Position numbers and translations under genes: made by a program
Shown here: positions 54,401 through 55,744 of the stretch, piece after piece
How the letters are laid out: the number at the start of each line of letters is the position of its first letter
Position numbering within the stretch: the first letter of the stretch is position 1
The notes under the pieces: generated by a model
What the model was told of the DNA's origin: nothing
What the model saw: the letters and a program-made list of their open reading frames with translations, nothing else
Database searches by the model: none
DNA from: Owenia fusiformis
Lineage: Eukaryota > Annelida > Polychaeta > Sabellida > Oweniidae
Direction: 5' to 3'
DNA: 64,000 nucleotides
Assembly (NCBI GenBank): GCA_903813345.2
Contig: CAIIXF020000009.1
Span: 7,248,030-7,312,029, forward strand

Positions 54401-55738
54401 GCTATGACAACAAAATTAAAATTGAAAAGCTGTGTATTAACTTACTATTAAGCATTCTTGATATTTACATAAAAGGAGAATAAAATACAAATGCGCTAAT
54501 GTGTTTTGTCATTGTCAGGCCTGTCAACTTAGGAACACCTAACATGAGGGGGTAGGAACGAAAAATTTCAAATCATATGCAGGACATATACCCAATTTTC
54601 AAACCATTCGCGTGAAAAGTCTGAACGGAATGCGTTTTTCCAGCAAATGTGTGGCAATCAACCAAACAAGTCTCTAATCTAAACACCTCTAGATGTGAAC
54701 AAATCTTTTGGTCTTATCTCTTCACCTATCAAAGACTCATGCAAAAAATTGAAATGTGAACACGTCACTTATCTAAACACTTTTGACAAGTTCCAATGGT
54801 GTTTGGATTAGACAGGTTTCACATCATTTTCAGATGCAAATATTGATTTCTGTCTAATCTAACTTCCTTGTCTGTCAAGGGCATTACCAGGGTCAAAATT
54901 AGGTGAGGCAAATATAAAAGCATTGAGGCAAAGAGACTAGATGCAGATATCATAATGTTTTGACTTCTTTTCCGTGTTTTCAGTTAAAAAAAAAAATATA
55001 TATTTCTGTAAATGCTTGTGAGGCATATTGTCTGGTAGTTTAGAAAATACATCACCAAGAAAATGCATGTTGTAAAAAAATGTTGTAATATTATACATTA
55101 ATCAATAAGAGGTACTAAAGGGAATGTTATAAAAACCCTTCGACCTTCGACCTGCACCTTCGACCTTCGCCTTCGACGTACAGGGTGTCCAAAAAGCGGG
55201 CCAAAAAAAAAGTTATAAAAACCCTTCGACCTGCACCAGTTTGACTTTTCTTATGAAAATTGTCAAAGTCCAAACATATTTCCAAGTCAAACTTCACATA
55301 GATTATGAAATTGAACGGAGCTCTGTCCTCGTCGAAAAACTTTATAGGCCTGGTGACGCCATCACTTTTCGGACAAGATTTCAAAGTTAAATAACAAGTT
55401 ATTGACGCCATATCCCGTTTTAATATTGATCACACAACAAGACTATAATGAGAACTCAATAAATAGGACAGTAATTAATCGCTACTTCCTCTAATTTTAC
55501 TTCGATTCAATCGAATCAAAACCAGAAAGTAAGTTCTAAAAAGGGAAACTTCCATTTAAACCACCCAATTGACTACCCGATCAACATCAACAGAATCTTA
55601 ATTTGATAACATGAAAACGCTATTTCACCCCTGTAACTATACCTAGAGTACTGCAAACGTTGCAATTTAAGATCTTAATGATCTCACCTGTGAACCACAA
55701 ATCAAGTGTAATAAATGTATAATAACGAGTACACAGCA
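201..55738 (-). CDS. Giant secreted SVEP1/polydom-like mosaic protein (whole gene, 3' partial)
   Basis: 49 exons are listed individually below and numbered in transcript order. Joined, they keep one open frame of about 2,671 codons. Order: signal peptide, CTLD, LDLa, CUBx3, CCPx4, cbEGFx2, CCPx4, HYRx2, CCP, unknown region, GCC2/GCC3x3, EGFx14, pentraxin, HYR, half-sushi pair. The modules are cysteine-rich and extracellular, and N-glycosylation sequons are frequent, so a secreted matrix, adhesion or humoral recognition protein is inferred. The CCP-HYR-HYR-CCP-GCC2/GCC3-EGF-pentraxin run matches the SVEP1 core as I know it. The CTLD/LDLa/CUB head does not. The last donor (199-200) leaves phase 1, so coding continues beyond the window. 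Alternative: a SVEP1 paralogue or a lineage-specific mosaic sharing that core. Confidence 0.88.
740..841 (-). CDS. Exon 48: HYR domain 3, second half
   Basis: Phase 1 to phase 1. [34 protein letters not shown]-x-A-x-D-x-x-G-N-x-A-x-C is the HYR C-terminal signature. Acceptor gcatttacag, donor GTAAGATA. Confidence 0.92.
1125..1244 (-). CDS. Exon 47: HYR domain 3, first half
   Basis: Phase 1 to phase 1. [38 protein letters not shown]. It has the A-P-x-x-x-C opening of HYR. Unlike HYR 1 and 2, this domain is split by an intron. Donor GTACTGAG. Confidence 0.88.
1529..1803 (-). CDS. Exon 46: pentraxin domain, C-terminal part
   Basis: Phase 2 to phase 1. [37 protein letters not shown], then [20 protein letters not shown], ending [10 protein letters not shown]-x-x-x-L-G-x-E-x-D and G-x-I-S-N-V-N-I-W are pentraxin hallmarks; the calcium-ligand loop after E-x-D is shortened. 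Acceptor cctattttcag, donor GTAAGGAA. Confidence 0.93.
2200..3065. repeat. 145-bp satellite array, left copy
   Basis: About six imperfect units sharing cttgatatcctctatcatgt, aatttgGAgacaatctgac, and paired aaaatggcca / aagatggcca blocks. It starts with a leader (aacgagatcacaccatcaaa) that also opens the array at 63 kb. Lies in the intron between exons 45 and 46. No coding evidence. Confidence 0.9.
3563..3851. repeat. Foldback element with perfect hairpin
   Basis: Outer arms ttatcccatgg (3563-3573) and ccatgggataa (3841-3851). Inside, a perfect 15-bp hairpin with a 3-nt loop: atcacttttgaaacc (3666-3680) and its reverse complement (3684-3698). Intronic. Confidence 0.7.
3999..4104 (-). CDS. Exon 45: pentraxin domain, part 3
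   Basis: Phase 1 to phase 2. [35 protein letters not shown]. It continues W-K-N-V with G-F-S-W, aligning to the pentraxin signature W-H-x-x-C-x-S/T-W but with Gly for Cys. Found by frame and phase; acceptor atggttttcag, donor GTAAGTGA. Confidence 0.85.
4395..4590. repeat. 28-bp minisatellite
   Basis: About seven units of tatggtataaatactgtgtt followed by ttaaatac, AT-rich, in the intron between exons 44 and 45. Confidence 0.85.
4757..4893 (-). repeat. Partial duplicate of exon 44 3' end plus 18-bp spacer repeats
   Basis: 4757-4815 repeats the last 57 nt of exon 44 (aacatttttccagttgcaat versus aacatttttccatttgcaat) including the exon/intron junction, with the donor changed from GTTAGT to GTCATA. 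Between the two copies are four units of caagtggtaacaattatg. The same 18-bp motif recurs near 6090-6125 in the neighbouring intron. Confidence 0.88.
4894..5042 (-). CDS. Exon 44: pentraxin domain, part 2
   Basis: Phase 2 to phase 1. [49 protein letters not shown]. Of two possible acceptors, only tatgtttctag keeps the frame with exon 43. The last 57 nt of this exon are repeated imperfectly at 4757-4815. Confidence 0.87.
5147..5319. mobile_element. MITE-like element, TIR caggcccgtagcca (copy 1)
   Basis: Terminal inverted repeats caggcccgtagcca and tggctacgggcctg, G/C-run-rich interior, and a short flanking duplication (AATAC on both sides). Non-autonomous, intronic. Confidence 0.82.
5823..5988 (-). 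CDS. Exon 43: pentraxin domain, part 1
   Basis: Phase 1 to phase 2. [20 protein letters not shown], then [19 protein letters not shown] and TFLTLYGL. This is the LamG/pentraxin opening; the usual Cys of F-T-x-C is Met here. Acceptor ctttatttccag, donor GTAAGTTT. Confidence 0.9.
6132..6300. mobile_element. Pogo/Tigger-like MITE (copy 1)
   Basis: Starts acagtaaagcctgtctcatc and ends near aagttttacggt. Interior contains gttcggattagagaggtgtt. Resembles TIRs of pogo/Tigger-type elements (acagtaaaacctgtctaatc). Related copies lie near 9290-9383, 30276-30445, 46212-46378, 50531-50700 and 54673-54825; boundaries are approximate. Confidence 0.65.
6568..6708 (-). CDS. Exon 42: EGF 13 end and EGF 14
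   Basis: Phase 1 to phase 1. [45 protein letters not shown]. Last EGF before the pentraxin domain. Acceptor ccttattcaag, donor GTAAACTT. Confidence 0.93.
7104..7226 (-). CDS. Exon 41: EGF module 13 (main part)
   Basis: Phase 1 to phase 1. [40 protein letters not shown]. The N-G-G and C-x-C of an EGF are clear; exon 42 supplies GYTGDTC. Two overlapping AG acceptors; the one used keeps phase. Donor GTAAGTGG. Confidence 0.9.
7381..7803. mobile_element. 423-bp non-autonomous DNA element, TIR cagatgcgagtag (copy 1)
   Basis: Perfect 13-bp terminal inverted repeats (7381-7393 and 7791-7803). An inverted second copy is at 14249-14674. Shared internal blocks include the caccaggtggct segment. No ORF. 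Intron between exons 40 and 41. Confidence 0.85.
7987..8117 (-). CDS. Exon 40: EGF 11 end and divergent EGF 12
   Basis: Phase 2 to phase 1. [46 protein letters not shown]-like cysteine spacing with an unusual C-S-D-K-A-K-N-C loop. Donor GTACACAC. Confidence 0.88.
8426..8619 (-). CDS. Exon 39: EGF modules 10 and 11
   Basis: Phase 0 to phase 2. [34 protein letters not shown]: calcium-binding EGF; then [31 protein letters not shown] completed in exon 40. An 18-bp minisatellite starts about 10 nt upstream of the acceptor. Confidence 0.95.
8630..8985. repeat. 18-bp minisatellite touching exon 39 acceptor
   Basis: About 18 units of gggaatatacaatatgtg with variants; starts about 10 nt outside the exon 39 acceptor. 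The ORFs read across it are artefacts. Confidence 0.88.
9061..9182 (-). CDS. Exon 38: EGF module 9
   Basis: Phase 1 to phase 0. [34 protein letters not shown]. The loop between Cys1 and Cys3 is compact and atypical (C-S-N-C). Donor GTAAGTTT. Confidence 0.92.
9292..9383. mobile_element. Pogo/Tigger-like MITE fragment (copy 2)
   Basis: One-sided copy ending ttagacaggttttactgta, about 10 nt outside the exon 37 donor. Interior ccaaaatgtgaacacccgcc matches the family. Confidence 0.6.
9397..9633 (-). CDS. Exon 37: EGF modules 7 and 8
   Basis: Phase 1 to phase 1. [34 protein letters not shown]; then [31 protein letters not shown]. The second EGF is canonical with an I-D-D-C opening. Acceptor tctgttccag, donor GTAAGTTT. 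Confidence 0.95.
9805..9995. repeat. GTAC-rich degenerate repeat
   Basis: Runs of self-complementary gtaccatacagtactgt-type words. Similar tracts occur at 18120-18345 and 20515-20690. Intronic. Confidence 0.7.
10293..10361 (-). CDS. Exon 36: short Ser-rich linker exon
   Basis: 69 nt, phase 1 to phase 1. [20 protein letters not shown], then VE. No cysteine; interrupts the EGF array. Being symmetric it could be skipped without a frameshift, so it may be alternatively spliced. Donor GTAAGATC. Confidence 0.82.
10526..10735 (-). CDS. Exon 35: EGF modules 5 and 6
   Basis: Phase 1 to phase 1. [33 protein letters not shown]; then [28 protein letters not shown]. The second EGF runs into the cysteine-free linker of exon 36, so its sixth cysteine is missing or supplied from exon 37. 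Donor GTGAGTCG. Confidence 0.93.
11610..11785. repeat. 33-bp minisatellite near exon 34 donor
   Basis: Five units of taacatacagttcattttac followed by atacaatttttt, ending about 43 nt from the exon 34 donor. Confidence 0.88.
11830..11969 (-). CDS. Exon 34: EGF module 4
   Basis: Phase 2 to phase 1. [46 protein letters not shown]. Six EGF cysteines. Acceptor accattctag, donor GTATGACT. Confidence 0.93.
12243..12399 (-). CDS. Exon 33: EGF module 3
   Basis: Phase 1 to phase 2. [46 protein letters not shown](R). The apparent GTAAGG donor 5 nt earlier would break the frame; the donor GTATAA at 12241-12242 gives G-W-T-G-V-R-C across the junction and is preferred. Confidence 0.9.
13200..13990 (-). 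repeat. 87-bp array of exon 32 3' end plus 5' splice site
   Basis: Nine extra units of 71-93 bp (mostly 87) follow exon 32. Each has the [21 protein letters not shown]-coding segment (21 residues in full; positions 13215-13278 in the last unit) and then gGCAGTAAGTTTAACTC. Minus-strand donors sit at plus positions 13989, 13918, 13831, 13741, 13654, 13567, 13480, 13393, 13306 and 13213 (first base of AC). No acceptor is inside the unit. The second unit lacks 16 nt and creates a stop; the later units stay open for 256 codons. Confidence 0.93.
13991..14110 (-). CDS. Exon 32: EGF 1 end and EGF 2, followed by duplicated donors
   Basis: Phase 1 to phase 1 when the first donor (GTAAGTTAAAC) is used. 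[39 protein letters not shown]; exon 33 completes EGF 2 with TSGDRC. Nine further copies of the 3' part of this exon with the same donor follow at about 87-bp spacing. Reading through the first donor reaches a stop in the second, truncated unit, so the first donor is the only one that works without skipping. Confidence 0.9.
14249..14674. mobile_element. Non-autonomous DNA element, TIR cagatgcgagtag (copy 2, inverted)
   Basis: Starts cagatgctagtaggtagtta and ends tttctactcgcatctag, the reverse orientation of the element at 7381-7803. Similar length (about 426 bp). Confidence 0.83.
15667..15750 (-). CDS. Exon 31: EGF module 1 (main part)
   Basis: Phase 1 to phase 1, 84 nt. [26 protein letters not shown]; completed by GYSGPTC in exon 32. 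EGF pattern C-x-N-G-G...C-x-C...G-Y-x-G-x-x-C. Donor GTAAATAT. Confidence 0.92.
15900..16060. repeat. Inverted repeat around ggatatggggtttatcc
   Basis: Arms ttggatatggggtttatcc (about 15932-15950) and ggataaaccccatatccaa (about 16021-16039). The same word family returns at 23780-24070 and 24470-24520 in another intron. Confidence 0.72.
16271..16432 (-). CDS. Exon 30: GCC2/GCC3 module 3
   Basis: Phase 1 to phase 1. [40 protein letters not shown]: the clearest of the three ephrin-receptor-like repeats. Acceptor tattattctag, donor GTGAGTTA. Confidence 0.95.
16499..16655. mobile_element. MITE-like element, TIR caggcccgtag (copy 2)
   Basis: aggcccgtagtaagg at the left and ctggctacgggcctg at the right, with GGATG repeated on both flanks as a probable target duplication. 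Confidence 0.78.
17180..17338 (-). CDS. Exon 29: GCC2/GCC3-like module 2
   Basis: Phase 1 to phase 1. [45 protein letters not shown]. The core C-x-x-C-P-x-x-T-Y...C-x-x-C-P is kept; the first half is divergent. Donor GTAAGAAG. Confidence 0.92.
18120..18345. repeat. GTAC-rich degenerate array next to exon 28
   Basis: Dozens of overlapping tggtacagtacag words ending about 10 nt from the exon 28 donor. Confidence 0.75.
18357..18518 (-). CDS. Exon 28: GCC2/GCC3 (ephrin-receptor-like) module 1
   Basis: Phase 1 to phase 1. [40 protein letters not shown]: the C-P-x-G-x-(F/Y)...C-x-x-C-P-x-G-x-Y-Q pattern of GCC2/GCC3 repeats. Acceptor gtttgttccag, donor GTTAGTAT. Confidence 0.93.
19636..19922. repeat. 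Two consecutive hairpins inside the foldback element
   Basis: Hairpin A: tctgtattgctactgagatt... at 19636-19657 with a perfect 22-bp reverse complement at 19708-19729. Hairpin B: arms of about 36 bp at 19796-19831 and 19887-19922 with few mismatches. Confidence 0.85.
22061..22533. mobile_element. MITE-like element nested in the foldback arm
   Basis: Terminal inverted repeats taccggattttctcgcatat and (reverse complement) taccggagtttctcgcatat, 473 bp, TA-type flanks. It interrupts one sub-unit of the right arm between aaggaggggt and ataaatattgagg, so it inserted after that arm formed. Confidence 0.85.
23935..24060. repeat. Palindromic element, ggttcaggatattgggatt arms
   Basis: Left arm ggttcaggatattgggatta (about 23941-23960) and right arm aatcccaatatcctgaacc (about 24037-24055), with inner arms ggccaatataatatat / atatattatattggcc. 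Intronic foldback. Confidence 0.8.
24551..24854 (-). CDS. Exon 27: unrecognised extracellular region, part 2
   Basis: Phase 0 to phase 1, the longest exon seen. [38 protein letters not shown] (likely amphipathic helix), [31 protein letters not shown], ending SETVC just before the first GCC2/GCC3 module. Four cysteines. No assignable family. The exon lies beyond a 6-kb intron filled by a foldback element. Confidence 0.88.
25840..26115. repeat. Dispersed repeat with cgccatttttcaagatggc (copy 1)
   Basis: gtgccatgcttacagtattc, aaaatcgctccaatactttt and gccgccatttttcaagatgg also occur at 46780-46960 and 56260-56560. Ends in a ggacggacggacagacg tract. Family unknown. Confidence 0.75.
26248..26468 (-). 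CDS. Exon 26: unrecognised extracellular region, part 1
   Basis: Phase 1 to phase 0. Begins [20 protein letters not shown] and contains [27 protein letters not shown], and ends VNLTLK. Two cysteines. I recognise no domain family. Its place between the post-HYR CCP and the GCC2/GCC3 modules equals an uncharacterised linker region in SVEP1 (from memory, not checked). Donor GTTGGTTC. Confidence 0.85.
26755..28333. repeat. 1.6-kb array of 37-bp units touching exon 25 donor
   Basis: About 42 units of tttgattttgtcacagtcca followed by atgaaagcctacagtaa, with higher-order repetition (a block of several units repeated). The last unit stops about 8 nt from the exon 25 donor. Confidence 0.93.
28341..28535 (-). 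CDS. Exon 25: sushi/CCP 9 with extra cysteines
   Basis: Phase 1 to phase 1. [50 protein letters not shown]: six cysteines rather than four, with the conserved Trp. A single CCP after paired HYR domains is the SVEP1 arrangement. A 1.6-kb array of 37-bp units ends about 8 nt from the donor. Confidence 0.93.
28842..29042 (-). repeat. 47-bp array of exon 24 3' end plus 5' splice site
   Basis: Four extra copies of cttccactttcacttg with aatgtacaag (the last 27 nt of exon 24) plus about 20 nt of intron including the donor GTATGTACATG. Donor AC positions: 29041, 28994, 28947, 28900, 28843. One unit carries a 10-nt insertion. Confidence 0.92.
29043..29297 (-). CDS. Exon 24: HYR domain 2
   Basis: Phase 1 to phase 1. 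[55 protein letters not shown]: canonical HYR with both cysteines. The last 27 nt plus the donor (GTATGTAC) are duplicated four times in the following intron. Confidence 0.95.
29467..29718 (-). CDS. Exon 23: HYR domain 1
   Basis: Phase 1 to phase 1. [18 protein letters not shown], then [19 protein letters not shown] and [19 protein letters not shown]: a hyalin-repeat (immunoglobulin-like) fold with the A-x-D-N-V motif. The usual Cys near the C-terminal strand (A-x-C-x-F) is Tyr here. Donor GTGAGTTG. Confidence 0.9.
29893..30096. mobile_element. hAT-like MITE, TIR cagtgatctcccc (copy 1)
   Basis: Starts cagtgatctcccaaggat, ends gggggagatgactg. Internal aggtgggtgcaaaattc and gtgggtgcaaatgg blocks are shared with four other copies. 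TIR form is typical of hAT-type elements (inference). Confidence 0.8.
30276..30445. mobile_element. Pogo/Tigger-like MITE (copy 3)
   Basis: acagtaaaatctggatatct at the left; atattagacagtggatgg at the right. Degenerate; boundaries approximate. Confidence 0.5.
30525..30651. mobile_element. hAT-like MITE (copy 2, truncated)
   Basis: Only the right half is preserved: aatcatcatgtgggtgcagg to gctggggatatcactg. Confidence 0.7.
30910..31089 (-). CDS. Exon 22: sushi/CCP 8
   Basis: Phase 1 to phase 1. [51 protein letters not shown]: complete CCP. Acceptor cataacag-type tract, donor GTGAGTTC. Confidence 0.95.
   Translation of the reverse strand: MTHVQTLAEGQTRDRVTLLIVMKSMLRSSMNVSEKVLRLPMIQSHVKILSGNPGIHQNV
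31430..31654 (-). CDS. Exon 21: sushi/CCP 7
   Basis: Phase 1 to phase 1. [52 protein letters not shown] with a longer Cys1-Cys2 segment. Acceptor tgttatttaag, donor GTAAGCTA. Confidence 0.94.
32086..32308. repeat. Minisatellite touching exon 20 donor
   Basis: About eleven units of atgccaggctgtatgctat with 12-20-nt variants, ending about 4-6 nt from the exon 20 donor. Confidence 0.92.
32314..32520 (-). CDS. Exon 20: divergent sushi-like module (CCP 6)
   Basis: Phase 1 to phase 1. Four cysteines in CCP-like order ([27 protein letters not shown]), but no Trp between Cys3 and Cys4. Rich in N-glycosylation sequons (NTS, NVS, NVT, NET). Called CCP from position and cysteine spacing. A minisatellite touches the donor GTAAGTCT. 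Confidence 0.88.
32630..32809 (-). CDS. Exon 19: sushi/CCP 5
   Basis: Phase 1 to phase 1. [51 protein letters not shown]: complete CCP with conserved Trp. Donor GTATATAC. Confidence 0.96.
33030..33792. repeat. 32-bp minisatellite near exon 18 donor
   Basis: About 23 units of aaaactcaacctcaagtcaa followed by ctcaaccccagt, ending about 27 nt from the exon 18 donor. Confidence 0.93.
33820..34011 (-). CDS. Exon 18: calcium-binding EGF 2 with long last loop
   Basis: Phase 1 to phase 1. [30 protein letters not shown], then an unusually long Cys5-Cys6 loop (about 38 residues, including [19 protein letters not shown]) before RSCV. Such long loops occur in other mosaic matrix proteins. A 32-bp minisatellite ends close to the donor GTGAGTTA. 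Confidence 0.93.
34351..34470 (-). CDS. Exon 17: calcium-binding EGF 1
   Basis: Phase 1 to phase 1. [33 protein letters not shown]: six cysteines, the D-I-N-E-C calcium motif, and an N before the aromatic strand. Donor GTATGAAC. Confidence 0.95.
34725..34910. repeat. Inverted repeat with GC-rich central hairpin
   Basis: Outer arms tttgactagatca (near 34726) and tgatctagtcaaa (near 34898). The central hairpin taagcgcccccc (34798-34809) pairs with ggggggcgctta (34824-34835). Probable MITE core in the intron between exons 16 and 17. Confidence 0.72.
35417..35605 (-). CDS. Exon 16: sushi/CCP 4
   Basis: Phase 1 to phase 1. [44 protein letters not shown]. Four cysteines; the conserved Trp before Cys4 is replaced by Phe (G-Q-F). 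Donor GTATATGA. Confidence 0.93.
35847..36020 (-). CDS. Exon 15: sushi/CCP 3
   Basis: Phase 1 to phase 1. [47 protein letters not shown]: complete CCP. Acceptor tatatctag, donor GTATGTGC. Confidence 0.96.
36971..37179. mobile_element. hAT-like MITE (copy 3, reverse orientation)
   Basis: cagtggtctccccagcatta at the left; gggagatcactg at the right; internal cacccacctgagattttgaa. Opposite orientation to copies 1, 2 and 4. Confidence 0.82.
37253..37426 (-). CDS. Exon 14: sushi/CCP 2
   Basis: Phase 1 to phase 1. [44 protein letters not shown]: textbook CCP with four cysteines and the conserved Trp. Acceptor gtgttgtag, donor GTAAGGAT. Confidence 0.96.
37541..37738 (-). CDS. Exon 13: sushi/CCP 1
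   Basis: Phase 1 to phase 1, one complete sushi module: [39 protein letters not shown]. Four cysteines and the Trp before Cys4 are present. Donor GTACGTAG. Confidence 0.95.
37929..38085 (-). CDS. Exon 12: CUB3, second half
   Basis: Phase 0 to phase 1. Starts [16 protein letters not shown] and ends GFTATFSS, the final CUB strand. No cysteines. Acceptor tttatttag, donor GTTTGTAT. Confidence 0.88.
38180..38335. repeat. 19-bp minisatellite in CUB3 intron
   Basis: Eight units of ccaagtcaatgtgacaata, passing directly into the next, exon-derived array. Confidence 0.9.
38345..38661 (-). repeat. Degenerate array of exon 11 3' end plus 5' splice site
   Basis: About eleven degenerate units of gcaaacttactgtgacatgg followed by tcattt. 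The exon 11 boundary itself reads tgcaaacttac then tgtgacatggtcatttgc, so the unit is exon 3' end plus donor. At least two non-genic units keep the full cttac donor. Confidence 0.85.
38662..38834 (-). CDS. Exon 11: CUB3, first half
   Basis: Phase 1 to phase 0. Reads [20 protein letters not shown], then [14 protein letters not shown]: a clear CUB with the P-G-Y and N-Y-P-N motifs and the first disulfide. The intron falls about 12 residues later than in CUB1 and CUB2. The donor region (TGTCACA before GTAAGTTT) is copied repeatedly in the downstream intron. Confidence 0.94.
39254..39461 (-). CDS. Exon 10: CUB2, second half
   Basis: Phase 0 to phase 1. Contains [20 protein letters not shown] (acidic D-Y-V-E-I strand), QLFVYFHSE and the terminal QGFKFTYVQ. 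No cysteine, so CUB2 is entirely cysteine-free. Donor GTAATATA. Confidence 0.92.
39879..40024 (-). CDS. Exon 9: CUB2, first half
   Basis: Phase 1 to phase 0. Reads [20 protein letters not shown], then [16 protein letters not shown]. It matches the CUB start but has no cysteine. The intron position after the I-T-L-K strand equals that of CUB1. Confidence 0.88.
40182..40449. mobile_element. MITE-like element, TIR aatggcgtagcgt
   Basis: Left end tcaatggcgtagcgtcatat; right end aaatttacgctacgccactg (reverse complement begins cagtggcgtagcgtaaat). 268 bp, no ORF, in the intron between exons 8 and 9. Confidence 0.82.
40749..40965 (-). CDS. Exon 8: CUB1, second half
   Basis: Phase 0 to phase 1. Begins [16 protein letters not shown] and ends [18 protein letters not shown] is the CUB penultimate strand. 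No cysteine, so the second CUB disulfide is absent. Two AG acceptors lie 8 nt apart; only the upstream one keeps phase 0 with exon 7. Confidence 0.9.
41669..41790 (-). CDS. Exon 7: CUB1, first half
   Basis: Phase 1 to phase 0. Starts [14 protein letters not shown] and has ENCRWTIEG (the CUB C-x-W strand), ending GKRVKLK. The first CUB disulfide (two cysteines) is present. Acceptor tttgtag, donor GTATGT. Confidence 0.9.
42073..42168 (-). CDS. Exon 6: LDL-receptor class A domain
   Basis: Phase 1 to phase 1. Reads [16 protein letters not shown], then [15 protein letters not shown]. With ACLN from exon 5 this gives six cysteines and an intact calcium cage (N-x-x-x-D-C-x-D-x-S-D-E). A canonical LDLa ligand-binding module. 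Donor GTAAGTTT. Confidence 0.95.
42399..42604. mobile_element. hAT-like MITE (copy 4, best preserved)
   Basis: cagtgatctccccaggattt at the left and ctggggagatcactg at the right: a perfect 15-bp TIR. 206 bp, no coding potential. Confidence 0.85.
44357..44578 (-). CDS. Exon 5: CTLD C-terminal half and first LDLa cysteine
   Basis: Phase 1 to phase 1. Contains [12 protein letters not shown], then [13 protein letters not shown], the [14 protein letters not shown] end of the CTLD, and ACLN, the first cysteine of the following LDLa. The sugar/calcium motifs are off consensus: EPE where EPN or QPD is usual, and W-G-Y where W-N-D is usual. Acceptor gtttttcag, donor GTAAGAAG. The 61-bp repeat array touches the acceptor. 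Confidence 0.92.
44583..45335. repeat. 61-bp minisatellite between exons 4 and 5
   Basis: About twelve units of gtaaacattcatatagcaat, tcaggtaaacattcatcagg, taaatatcatccagtaacac. It touches the exon 5 acceptor; degenerate relatives continue on the other side of exon 4 (45525-45880). Confidence 0.92.
45418..45512 (-). CDS. Exon 4: CTLD central part
   Basis: Phase 2 to phase 1. Encodes (R)[17 protein letters not shown], then [13 protein letters not shown](G). GGNLVEI and YWIGLNN (completed in exon 5) are hallmark CTLD positions. Acceptor ttgcag, donor GTAAGCAC. Minisatellites flank it on both sides. Confidence 0.9.
46212..46378. mobile_element. Pogo/Tigger-like MITE (copy 4)
   Basis: ggtaaacctgtatatctgaa and cacctctctaatttgaacat, ending catccagataactgtcat. 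Intron between exons 3 and 4. Confidence 0.6.
46940..47690. repeat. Tandem duplication of a palindromic 370-380-bp element
   Basis: Two near-identical copies (about 46941-47304 and 47305-47690) from ttagccattatgtccctatc to atgcttcgctaggtatgt. Each contains an inverted pair (tcattgaatatatgcct / aggcatatattcaatga) and tgacgtca-type words. A relative lies at about 17620-17765. Confidence 0.85.
47826..47905. repeat. 30-bp tandem repeat, three units
   Basis: atttatgtaactgactgtag then acacacatac, third unit shortened. Confidence 0.85.
48862..49172. repeat. 62-bp tandem repeat, five units
   Basis: aaaacatggaatgtgtgtca, ttgagtggttcaaatgaaaa, aagaatttatttttcaaaat. Nearly identical copies; not near an exon. 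Confidence 0.93.
50298..50435. mobile_element. MITE-like element, TIR caggcccgtag (copy 3)
   Basis: caggcccataagcaagattt to ctctggctatgggcct; shortened interior. A further fragment lies near 62610-62692. Confidence 0.72.
50531..50700. mobile_element. Pogo/Tigger-like MITE (copy 5)
   Basis: acagtaaaacctgtttaatc at the left; interior gagaaaaagtgttcacatca shared with copy 1. Right edge uncertain, 50-60 nt from the exon 3 donor. Confidence 0.6.
50757..50841 (-). CDS. Exon 3: CTLD N-terminal part
   Basis: Phase 1 to phase 2. Encodes [19 protein letters not shown] and then EDAQITCQ: the CTLD helix region with the usual Trp-x-x-Ala-x-x-x-Cys spacing. The acceptor is cttgcag and the donor GTATGC. 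A 1-kb minisatellite begins about 20 nt upstream of the acceptor. Confidence 0.88.
50865..51915. repeat. 1-kb minisatellite near exon 3 acceptor
   Basis: About 50 units of 19-22 nt, gaacagcagggcatgaataa and variants, starting about 20 nt upstream of the exon 3 acceptor. Several long minus-strand ORFs across it are repeat translations, not genes. Confidence 0.93.
53185..53387. mobile_element. hAT-like MITE (copy 5)
   Basis: cagtgatctcctcagcattt to tctgtggagaacactg; internal cagcacccacctgagatttt. Same orientation as copy 3. Confidence 0.78.
54123..54153 (-). CDS. Exon 2: 31-nt microexon, start of CTLD
   Basis: Reads [10 protein letters not shown], phase 0 to phase 1, between acceptor ttattttcag and donor GTGAGTAAC. 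It supplies the first cysteine of the C-type lectin-like domain; the join to exon 3 gives [18 protein letters not shown], a typical CTLD opening. The call rests on splice sites and frame continuity because the exon is too short to judge by itself. Confidence 0.72.
54673..54825. mobile_element. Pogo/Tigger-like MITE (copy 6)
   Basis: tctaatctaaacacctctag at the left; ggtgtttggattagacaggt at the right. Confidence 0.6.
55120..55430. other. Unassigned repeat-like segment with tacagggtgtcc
   Basis: Contains duplicated cttcgacctgcacc blocks around tacagggtgtccaaaaagcg, a mariner-type terminus motif. A 94-codon minus-strand ORF crosses it, but I recognise nothing in it and it overlaps the repeats. 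Probably a decayed element. Confidence 0.45.
55688..55738 (-). CDS. Exon 1 candidate: signal-peptide exon
   Basis: 51 nt, phase 0 at both ends, read as 17 codons with a hydrophobic core [12 protein letters not shown] followed by GSQ. That looks like a signal peptide and cleavage region. The acceptor follows a T-rich stretch (...tttgatttag) and the donor is GTGAGATC. The frame joins phase 0 to exon 2. An in-frame TAG lies directly upstream and there is no ATG inside, so the initiator must come from an earlier short exon that I could not identify between here and about 58.2 kb. The call rests on hydrophobicity and phase only. Confidence 0.5.
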
Positions 55739-55744
55739 CTAAAT

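Noticed and set aside
55127-55411. 94-codon minus-strand ORF as a first exon or gene
   Set aside because: No signal peptide, contains repeated cttcgacctgcacc blocks and a mariner-type terminus; does not connect in phase to exon 2.
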